Shown: positions 29,693 to 37,765 of the stretch, in pieces
Numbering within the stretch: position 1 is the first letter of the stretch
Layout: each line of letters opens with the position of its first letter
Assembly (NCBI RefSeq): GCF_000706765.1
Contig: NZ_CP006018.1
Location: 930,001 to 994,000 of the forward strand
Length of the DNA: 64,000 nt
Direction of reading: 5' to 3'
Origin: Bifidobacterium [indicum] DSM 20214 = LMG 11587
Lineage (GTDB): Bacteria; Actinomycetota; Actinomycetes; Actinomycetales; Bifidobacteriaceae
Notes under the pieces: generated by a model
What the model saw: only the letters and a program-made list of their open reading frames with translations
What the model was told of the DNA's origin: nothing
Databases searched by the model: none
Made by a program: the position numbers and the translations under genes

Positions 29693-30058
29693 TACTTCAT
29701 TCCTTACTTGGTTCTGTCGTTATCTGAACGAAGACGGTCGAAACCGTCGAGTCAGGCCTCTCCAATGCTTCACCGTGCCAAGCACGAACGACCTTACGGC
29801 CGCCGACCCATTGATGGGCTGAGACTCCAGATAGATGAGCACACAAACGCGCACACCAAGAGCCTATTTAACCACAGATCCCTGACCAGGGGAACGAAGG
29901 ATGATTCCATGCCTCCCTGTATGCTCCTGACTGGCAAATCACAACAGCCCGGAACACCGATCAGAACCATCCCCACTGATTGCGTAGTTCAGGCATTCTT
30001 CCAGATCAGGAAGCGCAGACGGCAAGCATGGAGGGCCGCCTGGCAAAAAAGGAGAGCC
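29693..30058. other. Intergenic region between rpsD and a xanthine permease
   Basis: About 366 bases holding the leader of rpsD (minus) and the upstream region of the permease gene (plus). I see the small rpsD leader hairpin at 29733-29748 but no purine-riboswitch core, no tRNA and no convincing small gene. The permease frame stays open through this region but lacks an initiation site before 30059. Confidence 0.5.
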
Positions 30059-31495
30059 ATGGTCCAGCAGAGCCGTAACCAGTCCGAAATGCGACAGACC
30101 CCAGAACGGGCATCAGACGAGATGGGCGACGCAACGAATCCCACGGAACAAGGCGCAAGGTCCACCGCGAAGGACTCCGGAAAAACGGCGAGCGCCCTTA
30201 CCGACATGAACGCAAGTATCTCCTTCTGGAAGGGCCTCCCCTTTGGCCTCCAGCATGTCATGGCCATGTTCGTCGCCAATCTGGCTCCTATTTTCCTGGT
30301 GGCCGCAGCAGCCGGGATGTCTCCGGCGGAATCGGCCATGGTCATCCAGAATGGGCTCCTGGTGGCCGGCCTGGGTACCTGCCTTCAACTGTATCCGCTC
30401 TGGCGTGTAGGTGGCCGCCTGCCCATGGTCACCGGCATCTCCTTTACCTACGTGGCGGCAGCCGTGGCCATCGTGGCCCATCAGGGATACGGGGTCGTGG
30501 TCGGTGCGGTTCTTGCCGGTGGGTTGGTAGAGCTCATCCTCGGCCTGACAGCTGATTACTGGCGTCGATTCGTTCCGCCCATCGTTTCAGCCATAGTCGT
30601 CACCTCCATCGGCTTTTCCCTGCTATCGGTCGGCGCGCAATCCTTCGGCGGCGGCGCCGGAGCCAAGGATTTCGGGTCCTGGCAGAACCTGACGCTGGCG
30701 GTCATCTCCCTGGTGGCATGCCTGGCATTCCAGCTCCTCATGAAGGGAACCGCCAAGCAGCTCTCCGTGCTCTTCGGCCTGGTGGTCGGCTATGTAGTGG
30801 CCCTGTTCATGGGCAAGGTGGACCTCTCCGGATTCCAAAACCTCCAAATCGTCTCACTGCCACGGCTCATGCCGTTCAAGCCTGAGTTCGACGCGGGAGC
30901 CATCATCTCCTTCTCCCTGCTCTACGTGGTGTCTTCGGTCGAGGTAATCGGCGACACCACAGCCCTCTGCAAGGTCGGCATGGACCGCAAGCCGACAGAC
31001 CGCGAAATGAGCGGCGCCATCGCAGGTGACGGATTCATCTCCATGGTCTCAGGCCTCTTCGGCTGCCTCCCACTGACATCCTTCGCCCAGAACATCGGTC
31101 TGGTGGCCATGACCAAGGTCGTCAACCGCAAGGTCATACTTTCCGGGGGGCTGATTCTGATTCTGGCCTCTTTCATTCCGGGTGTTGCGGCTGTTTTCGA
31201 CTCACTCCCCCAGGCCGTTCTCGGCGGGTGCACAATCATGATGTTCGGCAACATCATCCTCTCCGGCTTCCAGATGATTGCCGAGGCAGGATTCACCCAG
31301 CGCAACATCACGATCGCGGCCCTCTCCCTGACCATCGGTATAGGGTTTACCCAGGTGAAGGATATCTTTGTGGCCTTCCCCGCCCTCTTCCAGTCCATCT
31401 TCTCCAACAATTGCATTGCAGTAGCCTTCGTGGTGGCTGTCATACTCAATCTGGTTCTCCCGGGTGAGGAGCGATTCCAGGTCAGCAAGCCCTGA
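30059..31495 (+). CDS. Xanthine permease (NCS2 family)
   Basis: Inner-membrane purine importer, 478 residues from the ATG at 30059, which has AAAAGGAG 5 bases upstream. A polar cytoplasmic N-terminus (1-55) precedes about 12-14 TM segments. LPFGLQHVMAMFVANLAPI marks TM1 and PLTSFAQNIGLVAMTKV is typical of xanthine/urate NCS2 members. Together with xpt and guaA some 7 kb downstream it would allow xanthine salvage to GMP. No terminator is obvious before the next gene. Confidence 0.88.
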   Translation: MVQQSRNQSEMRQTPERASDEMGDATNPTEQGARSTAKDSGKTASALTDMNASISFWKGLPFGLQHVMAMFVANLAPIFLVAAAAGMSPAESAMVIQNGLLVAGLGTCLQLYPLWRVGGRLPMVTGISFTYVAAAVAIVAHQGYGVVVGAVLAGGLVELILGLTADYWRRFVPPIVSAIVVTSIGFSLLSVGAQSFGGGAGAKDFGSWQNLTLAVISLVACLAFQLLMKGTAKQLSVLFGLVVGYVVALFMGKVDLSGFQNLQIVSLPRLMPFKPEFDAGAIISFSLLYVVSSVEVIGDTTALCKVGMDRKPTDREMSGAIAGDGFISMVSGLFGCLPLTSFAQNIGLVAMTKVVNRKVILSGGLILILASFIPGVAAVFDSLPQAVLGGCTIMMFGNIILSGFQMIAEAGFTQRNITIAALSLTIGIGFTQVKDIFVAFPALFQSIFSNNCIAVAFVVAVILNLVLPGEERFQVSKP

Positions 31496-31640
31496 GAGCC
31501 CAAGCGGCAAGCGCTTCCCCTGTCGGTGATTGCCGAGAGGTCCTCCCCTACCGGCACCAGCCATATCTGGCGTGTTTGCCCTTATTACGTAGAATGGTCC
31601 TTTTGGGGAAGCAACCTTCATAATTTTAGGGGAGACAGTA

Positions 31641-33485
31641 ATGCAGTCAGGCAAACGGGAATCTCAACCGGTTCGACGGTTGGCTCTGACATCGGCAGTG
31701 GCCGGTGTTGCACTACTGGGATGCGCTACTCCGGCAGTGGCGAATCAGGGTGCCGCGGATTTGAATCCGAAGCAATCCGAAGGAACGTCCAGCACGGAAA
31801 ACCCGAAACTGGCGGCCGCCAGGCACCGACTCAACAAGGCTGAAGCGGCCCTCACCAAGGCACATCAGGACCTTGACACCGCCCAGGAGGAAAAGGCAAA
31901 GGCCGACTCAGACAAGGACCGGTCGACCAGAATCCATGGCGAGAAGCGGACCGCTTACAACCAGGCAAGGAACACCCCGGCCCTTACACAGGCGCAGCAC
32001 AGGGTCGAAACCGCCACCGCCGAGCATGACCAGGCCAAGGCCGCATTCGACAGGGCGCAGCAGGAGGTCACGCGTCTGGAGCATCTGGAATCCGGATCCG
32101 GTGCCACCATCACCGAACTCACTGAGGCCCGGGACCAGGCAAAAGCCGCTCTGGACCATGCCGAACTCACCACAGCCAGCAGGCGGGCTGCCGCAGCCGA
32201 AGCCGACCAGCTCAGACCTCAGGGAACCGCGGGTTACTTCAAGCATAAAGGTGCAACCGGCGCCTACAACATCCTGACCGATTCGGGATACGGCGACAAG
32301 ACCCACGGCTCCATCCAACTCGGACAGAGCGGGGATGCGACCAGCATCGATCAGATGCTCGAGACCTTGCAGTGGTTGGATGAAGCCAATCGAATCAGGA
32401 CGGCTGAGGGGAAGCGCGAACTACAGGTCTCCGATACTCTGATGGCCATGGCGCAGGCCGATGCGGATTGGAGCAGAGACAACAATAATGACCATGCAAG
32501 GGTATTCCCTATCGGCGAGAATCTGATTTGGACCTCCCCTACCTCGGGATACAACCCGTTCGATTATTGGTATACCGAAGAGAAGGGGAACAAGGTAAAA
32601 GGCGAGGGTGAAACCGGCCACTACGAGAACGTCATCAATGACAACTACGCATTCACCGGATTCGCGATCTCAAACGCTTCCAATGGCATGATGACGATGG
32701 CCCAGACCTTCCAGTTCACTGCGCCATCAGTGACGCGGTCCCTCGACCCTAACCTCTACTGGGCGGGGAACCACAACAGCAGCACGGCAGACTACTTCCA
32801 GGACATCAACGACTATTTGAACTTCCTTGACAACGCCCAAGCCGAGTTGACCAGTGCCCAGGCGGCGGAGACAGCGGCTCGGGCTGACCTGGATGCGAGG
32901 CAGAGGGCGCTTGATGCGGCCCAATCCGGCCCCTCCCCAAGCACTGGACTGATCGCTGCCAGGAGTGTCCGTGACCTGGCCCGCACCAACCTGGACGTAG
33001 CCGACTCGAACCTGACCAACGCCCAGGCCGCCCTGACCGCAGCCCAGGCGGCAGTGGACTCGGACCCTGATGTTGTCGCTGCCCTGCGGGCACTCAATGA
33101 GGCCAATGACAACCTGAGCAAGGCCAATCATGCAATCGCTCTGGCCGACAGCAACCTTGCAACGGCCCGGAGGAATCTTGCAGATGCCCTTGCTGAGCGT
33201 GCGGCAGCCTACCAGGAGCTCACCGCAGCACTCGTTTCCGGAGGTCTCGGAGTCGATAATCGCCCCGTTGACGGTGTCGTGACCGGAACCCCCGGCACCG
33301 TCATATCCCAGACCGGAAAGCCGGCAAAACCCTCAGACCAGCGTATCGTGCCCCAAGCACCTGCCGGAGGTCCGGGGCGCCTCGCTCTTACCGGTTCGGA
33401 TTCCCTGATCGCCGCTGCAGCTGCCGCATCACTGTGCGCCACAGCAATGGGAGCCTTTGCCATCCGCAGGAAAGTCCTGTTCTGA
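31641..33485 (+). CDS. Surface protein: coiled coil, CAP (SCP/PR1) domain, coiled coil, LAxTG-type anchor
   Basis: 614 residues. Signal peptide 1-35 (basic start, hydrophobic core, cleavage near AVANQ). Ala/Glu/Lys-rich coiled coil about 55-195. CAP domain about 232-360 with ARVFPIGENLIW and GHYENVINDNYAFTGFA. Second Ala-rich coiled coil about 385-525. Proline/Gly linker, then LALTG (581-585), a hydrophobic stretch and the tail RRKVLF: a sortase signal of the LAxTG kind used by class E sortases. The layout resembles SEC10/PrgA surface-exclusion proteins. Cys28 in LLGC could also be read as a lipobox. GGGGAG lies 6 bases before the ATG. Function unknown; adhesion or contact role inferred. Confidence 0.82.
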   Translation: MQSGKRESQPVRRLALTSAVAGVALLGCATPAVANQGAADLNPKQSEGTSSTENPKLAAARHRLNKAEAALTKAHQDLDTAQEEKAKADSDKDRSTRIHGEKRTAYNQARNTPALTQAQHRVETATAEHDQAKAAFDRAQQEVTRLEHLESGSGATITELTEARDQAKAALDHAELTTASRRAAAAEADQLRPQGTAGYFKHKGATGAYNILTDSGYGDKTHGSIQLGQSGDATSIDQMLETLQWLDEANRIRTAEGKRELQVSDTLMAMAQADADWSRDNNNDHARVFPIGENLIWTSPTSGYNPFDYWYTEEKGNKVKGEGETGHYENVINDNYAFTGFAISNASNGMMTMAQTFQFTAPSVTRSLDPNLYWAGNHNSSTADYFQDINDYLNFLDNAQAELTSAQAAETAARADLDARQRALDAAQSGPSPSTGLIAARSVRDLARTNLDVADSNLTNAQAALTAAQAAVDSDPDVVAALRALNEANDNLSKANHAIALADSNLATARRNLADALAERAAAYQELTAALVSGGLGVDNRPVDGVVTGTPGTVISQTGKPAKPSDQRIVPQAPAGGPGRLALTGSDSLIAAAAAASLCATAMGAFAIRRKVLF

Positions 33486-33502
33486 GACTCTTCCGACTTC
33501 AG

Positions 33503-33541
33503 CAGCCTCCGATTCGTGATTTCAGGACGAATCGGAGGCTG
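33503..33541. terminator. Bidirectional terminator
   Basis: Perfect 15-bp stem (CAGCCTCCGATTCGT and complement) with a 9-base loop, between the convergent surface-protein gene and pcrA. Short T run on the plus side. Confidence 0.85.
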
Positions 33542-33569
33542 TTTCCGTTCCCATGAACAATCGCAGGGT

Positions 33570-36221
33570 TCAGAGCTTCTCGATGGGGGCCAGGCGTAGC
33601 ATCAGTCGTTTGGTTCCCTCGGAGCCGAAGTCCACGGTTAGTACCGAGTTGTGTCCCTTATCCTGGACATCAACCACCTTGCCCAGCCCATACTGATCAT
33701 GGGCCACCCTGTCACCGATAGAGAAGTCCTGAATGGACAGCCCGTTCGATCTGGGCTCGGCGGGCGCTGCGGCTGGCTTGGATTTCAATCCCGAACCCTG
33801 ACCGCTGCGCCTGGTGGTAATCCTTCCATTCCGCCTTGAACCGGAAGACCACGATCCACCACCCCGCTGTGAACCGTACCCTCTGGACCCGTATGAACTG
33901 CGTGAGGAACCGCCCGAGCGACTGGACCCACGTGACCAGGAGGATCCCGATCGCGATTCGGTACCGCTTCCGCCGAAGGCCCTGCCGCCGAAGGAGGCTC
34001 CGTCACCTTCGTCTTCGAACCCGCCGAACTCATCGTCATCATCGCCAAAGCCCCAGCCTGAGTGCATGCGTTCGAAGCCCGCCTCCTTACGCTTCCAATC
34101 AAGGAGGCTTTCGGGGATATCATCGAGGAACTGGCTGGGCAGCATCTCGTTGGACTGCCCCCACTGGGCGCGGACAGCGGATCTGGTCAGATAGAGCCGT
34201 TGTTTGGCTCGGGTGACACCGACATAAGCCAGGCGTCGCTCCTCCTGCAGCTCGGTGGCATCCTCCAGGCTTCGGGAATGGGGGAATGTGCCCTGCTCCA
34301 TGCCGGTGAGGAAGACGACCGGATATTCAAGTCCCTTGGCTGTATGGAGCGTCATCAGGGTCACCTTCCCTGAATCGTCACCGATGCCAGGCAGCTGATC
34401 GGAATCGGCAACCAGGGCGGTGGTCTCCAGGAACCCGGCCAGGGAGGCATCCGGGGTCTTCTGCTCGAATTCCGCCGCCACGGACTGTAACTGCGACAGG
34501 TTCTCGACCCGGGAGGCATCCTGTGGATCGGTCGACTTGTTCAGCTCGTCCAGCAACCCCGACTCATCAAGTACCTCCGCCACAATCTCCGAGGGTTTGG
34601 AGTCATGCTCGGCGGCAAACGCTGTCAGGGACCGGATGAGATCTCGGAAGGTGGCCATCCGCTTGGAGGTAAGCGTGGAGATACCCTCCACCTCGTCCAG
34701 GTGCTCCACCCCGGTCCAGAAACTCGTGCCATGAAGGTCGGCATAGGTAGCAGCCGCCGCCTCAGCCCTTGCACCCAGGCCGCGTTTGGGCACATTCAGT
34801 ATGCGCCTCATATTCACATCATCTTCGGGATTGGCTATGGCATGCAGGTAGGCAAGCGCATCCTTGATCTCCCGGCGTTCATAGAACTTCGTCCCACCAA
34901 CCAGCTGGTAGGGCAATCCTGCGTTGATCAGGGCCTCCTCAAGTGCCCGCGACTGGGCGTTGGCCCGGTACATGATGGCCATGTCGGAGTAGTGTATGCC
35001 CTCCTCATTGCGGAGACGGGCGATTTCGGTCGCAATCCAGGCGGCCTCCTGTTGGGCATTGTCGGCCGCGTAGCCGACAATCGGTTCCCCTTTACCCAGT
35101 GCTGTCCAGAGTTTCTTTGGCTTCCTGCCCTCGTTTTTGACGATGATGGCATTGGCTGCGTCCAGAATGGTCTGCGTGGACCGATAGTTCTGCTCCAGAA
35201 GGATGGTCCTGGCTCCGGGGAAGTCCTTCTCGAAATCGCGGATATTGCTGATATCCGCACCTCGGAAGGCATAGATGGACTGATCGGAATCACCGACCAC
35301 GGTAATCCAGGCGGGACCCTCCCTCCCCGCACCTAGCGGGATGGCGGCCGTATTCGCTCCAGGGGCCCCAGGAGCACCGAACCCATTCATGTGCTGTACA
35401 TCTTCATGGGTTTCCCGCCCCTGACCTACCCCAGCCAGTTCTCGCATGAGCACATATTGGGCGTGGTTGGTGTCCTGGTACTCATCGACCAGGATATATC
35501 GGAAGCGACGATGGTAGTACTGGGCCACCATGGGTGCCTTCTGCAGGAGTTCCACGGTTCGGACTATCAGGTCATCAAAGTCCACGGCATTGGCCATGGC
35601 CAACCGGTGTTGGTACTCGGCATAGACGACCGAATAGAGCTCCTCCTCATTGCCGAACCGAGCAACGATCTGCTGTCCCTTTTCGCCGGGTTTGTAATCG
35701 GGAGCGTACTCTGCCAGCTGGGTCTGCCAGCCCTGGAGGTTGTTCTTGTAATCGGAGATGTGGGAAAGGATGTTCCTGGGGGTATACCGTTTCAGGTCAA
35801 TATTCAGATCCTGCCCGATCAGCTTGATGAGCCGCTCGCAATCAGCAGTGTCATAGATGGAGAACCCGGAACGCAGACCGATGGCCTTCCCGTCGCGTCT
35901 GAGGATTCTGACACATGCCGAATGGAAGGTGGAGACCCACATGCGCTCAGCAACAGGGCCAATGAGCCCACCCAGACGCTCCCGCATCTCCGCGGCGGCC
36001 TTGTTGGTGAAGGTGATGGCCAGGACCTGGCTGGGCCAGGCACCGAACTGACTGAGTATCCAAGCGATTCGGCGGGTCAGCACGCGGGTCTTGCCCGAGC
36101 CTGCACCTGCTCCGATCAGCAGGGCGGGTCCCCGGTACTGGACAGCCTCCGCCTGCCTGTCGTTAAGGCCGTTGAGCAGGTCCCCTGCACTGCGCTGGAT
36201 CATGTCCGGTTCTTCGCTCAC
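33570..36221 (-). CDS. pcrA: ATP-dependent DNA helicase PcrA/UvrD
   Basis: SF1A 3'-5' helicase for nucleotide-excision and recombination control. About 883 residues from the GTG at 36221 (GAGG upstream); in-frame ATGs further upstream lack a good site. Motif I GAGAGSGKTRVLT, motif II VDEYQDTN, motif III VGDSDQSIYAFRGAD, motif IV QNYRST, motif V TLHTAKGLEYPVVF, motif VI VGVTRAKQRLYL. An unusual Gly/Ala/Pro insert of about 30 residues separates motifs II and III. The C-terminal part has a Ser/Gly/Arg-rich linker (about 750-830) before the PcrA tudor-like end (GDRVAHDQYGLGKVV). Confidence 0.95.
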   Translation of the reverse strand: MSEEPDMIQRSAGDLLNGLNDRQAEAVQYRGPALLIGAGAGSGKTRVLTRRIAWILSQFGAWPSQVLAITFTNKAAAEMRERLGGLIGPVAERMWVSTFHSACVRILRRDGKAIGLRSGFSIYDTADCERLIKLIGQDLNIDLKRYTPRNILSHISDYKNNLQGWQTQLAEYAPDYKPGEKGQQIVARFGNEEELYSVVYAEYQHRLAMANAVDFDDLIVRTVELLQKAPMVAQYYHRRFRYILVDEYQDTNHAQYVLMRELAGVGQGRETHEDVQHMNGFGAPGAPGANTAAIPLGAGREGPAWITVVGDSDQSIYAFRGADISNIRDFEKDFPGARTILLEQNYRSTQTILDAANAIIVKNEGRKPKKLWTALGKGEPIVGYAADNAQQEAAWIATEIARLRNEEGIHYSDMAIMYRANAQSRALEEALINAGLPYQLVGGTKFYERREIKDALAYLHAIANPEDDVNMRRILNVPKRGLGARAEAAAATYADLHGTSFWTGVEHLDEVEGISTLTSKRMATFRDLIRSLTAFAAEHDSKPSEIVAEVLDESGLLDELNKSTDPQDASRVENLSQLQSVAAEFEQKTPDASLAGFLETTALVADSDQLPGIGDDSGKVTLMTLHTAKGLEYPVVFLTGMEQGTFPHSRSLEDATELQEERRLAYVGVTRAKQRLYLTRSAVRAQWGQSNEMLPSQFLDDIPESLLDWKRKEAGFERMHSGWGFGDDDDEFGGFEDEGDGASFGGRAFGGSGTESRSGSSWSRGSSRSGGSSRSSYGSRGYGSQRGGGSWSSGSRRNGRITTRRSGQGSGLKSKPAAAPAEPRSNGLSIQDFSIGDRVAHDQYGLGKVVDVQDKGHNSVLTVDFGSEGTKRLMLRLAPIEKL

Positions 36222-36396
36222 ATGCCACCTCTTGCCATCTGTCACAGCTGCTTGGGTACGATGAATGGGATTCACCCACCGAGTAGTCATTTGTACCACA
36301 GAGCAGTGTCAAACATGCCTGCCGAAATCCTGTCGGGAATCCGGTCATCGTCCTGCAACGGGTGCCGGGCTCCAAACGCCAATTGCAGAGCAAAGG

Positions 36397-36431
36397 GAAA
36401 CCCCGCCGATCACATGGACCAGCGGGGTTTC
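36397..36431 (-). terminator. Terminator of the LEA-like repeat gene
   Basis: Inverted repeat GAAACCCCGC / GCGGGGTTTC with a 15-base loop, 24 bases after the stop of the repeat protein. On the minus strand it is followed by CCCTTT, so the T run is weak. Confidence 0.65.
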
Positions 36432-36454
36432 CAGGAAGATGAGTATGGGAAGGT

Positions 36455-36748
36455 TCAGTCGCGGAACTGTTCCTTGGCATTGTTGGCTGCCTCTGTGGCG
36501 CCCTGCTTGGCCTTGGCCTGGGCCACATTCGCATTGGCCTTGGCCTCGTCCATCTTGTCAGAGGCGGCATCCTTGGCATCGCCCATCTTATCGGAGGCAG
36601 CGTCCTTGGCATCGCCAAGCTTGTCGGCAACGGCGTCCTTGGCGTCGGAAGCCTTGTCCATGACGTTGTCCTTGACGTCCCCGGCGACATCAGCAATCTT
36701 CTCGCCGGCAGACTTCATGGCATCCTTTGCATCATTCAGAATCCCCAT
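36455..36748 (-). CDS. LEA-like/CsbD-type hydrophilic repeat protein
   Basis: 97 residues, almost entirely Ala, Asp, Lys, Glu and Met, with no cysteine and no hydrophobic core. Residues 31-74 are four 11-residue repeats of the form DKxxDAKDAxx, the pattern of group 3 LEA proteins, predicted to be amphipathic helix on drying or binding. The N-terminus MGILNDAKDAMKSAGEKI is similar. Comparable short proteins in Gram-positives are stress-induced. Function is inferred, not shown. AAAGGAGG lies directly upstream of the ATG. Monocistronic. Confidence 0.75.
   Translation of the reverse strand: MGILNDAKDAMKSAGEKIADVAGDVKDNVMDKASDAKDAVADKLGDAKDAASDKMGDAKDAASDKMDEAKANANVAQAKAKQGATEAANNAKEQFRD
36527..36658 (-). 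repeat. Four tandem 33-bp coding repeats
   Basis: DNA encoding the 11-residue units at residues 31-41, 42-52, 53-63 and 64-74 of the LEA-like protein. Units 2 and 3 are nearly identical at DNA level (repeated TCCTTGGCATCGCC), the outer ones diverged. Such tandem units can expand or contract by slippage. Confidence 0.8.
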
Positions 36749-36991
36749 ATGGTCCTCCTTTGTATGTGAACGTATCTGAAAGATACGTGACCATTCGTTT
36801 CATTTTTCACAGTAGCAACGCCTGGTCTGAATCCGCGGATTTACGGGGTGACACGCCAAAATGGGGCCAGGAAACTCCCGACTCGCTTCTTTTGCCCATC
36901 CTCGTCTCGGGCATGGTCTTCCTGCAGGGTTATCTTGGAGGCTATCGTTGGGGGCGCGAGCCCGGTCGCATGAATATGTAAGGAATGCACT

Positions 36992-37584
36992 ATGAAGGAA
37001 CTTGAGGAGAGAATCCGACGCCAGAGGGAACGGTCAAGCCCGGCAATGTACTTAAGGTGGATGCCTTCCTCAATCACCAATGCGACGTATCCCTCTTCGA
37101 TCAGATGGGAGCCGAATGGGCCCGGCTTTTCAAAGACCGCCAAGTGGACAAGATTGTGACCATCGAGGCCTCAGGCATCGGCATCGCCTGCCTGGCCGCC
37201 AGGCACTTCGGCAACGTACCGGTCGTCTTTGCCAAGAAGACCCAATCCATCAACCTGGATGGAGACCAGTACATGGCCGAGATTTACTCCTTCACCAAGC
37301 AGAAGGTCTACCCCGTCATCGTTGCCAAGCGTTTCCTGACCAAGGGCGAGCACGTGCTGCTGATCGATGATTTCCTGGCCAAGGGGAACGCCCTGCACGG
37401 CCTGATTGACATCTGCCATGATGCCGAGGTAATCATCGAAGGCATCGGCATCGCCGTTGAAAAAGGCTTCCAGGAGGGCGGCAAGGGCCTTCGACGGGAG
37501 GGATACAATCTCAAGTCGCTGGCCATTGTCGAAAGCATGGATGCGGATACCGGGACCGTCACCTTTGCTCCCAACGAGGACTGA
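36992..37584 (+). CDS. xpt: Xanthine phosphoribosyltransferase, apparently frameshifted near its N-terminus
   Basis: Converts xanthine and PRPP to XMP. The ATG at 36992 (AAGGA 7 bases upstream) encodes [10 protein letters not shown], which fits the Xpt start, but the rest of the protein ([19 protein letters not shown] onward) lies in another frame from about 37024. Removing two bases near 37021-37022 would join them exactly at the position expected from B. subtilis Xpt. The body is intact: the PRPP motif [14 protein letters not shown] near residue 130, IEASGIGIA, and [10 protein letters not shown]. The longest intact frame starts only at GTG 37057. It may be a sequencing error, a recent mutation, or slippage. 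Confidence 0.8.
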
Positions 37585-37621
37585 ATTCCTCTTCCGATAG
37601 AGCCGTATCGACGGTAAACGT

Positions 37622-37657
37622 AAGCGTCAGGTGGAATCACTCCACCTGACGCTTTTT
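37622..37657 (+). terminator. Rho-independent terminator after xpt
   Basis: Perfect 14-bp stem AAGCGTCAGGTGGA and complement with a 5-base loop, followed by TTT. It lies between the convergent xpt and guaA and may act on both. Confidence 0.9.
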
Positions 37658-37765
37658 AGAGACTCACCATATCGATCCGCTATTCTCTATGCGGCACTCT
37701 CCAGGATGGACTGGAGTCGTTCACCCTGTCTTCCATTTCACACCAAGTGACGGCGCTGAGCGGAA

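Noticed and set aside
29576-30058. 161-codon upstream extension of the xanthine permease frame
   Set aside because: The first part is antisense to rpsD and has no start site; the ATG at 30059 has AAAAGGAG and fits the family length.
29693-30058. Purine riboswitch before the xanthine permease
   Set aside because: I looked for the conserved purine-aptamer core bases and did not find them; the same holds for the region before xpt.
36749-36991. Small gene between the LEA-like gene and xpt
   Set aside because: Short open frames exist but none has a ribosome-binding site plus sensible composition; it is most likely the two divergent promoters.
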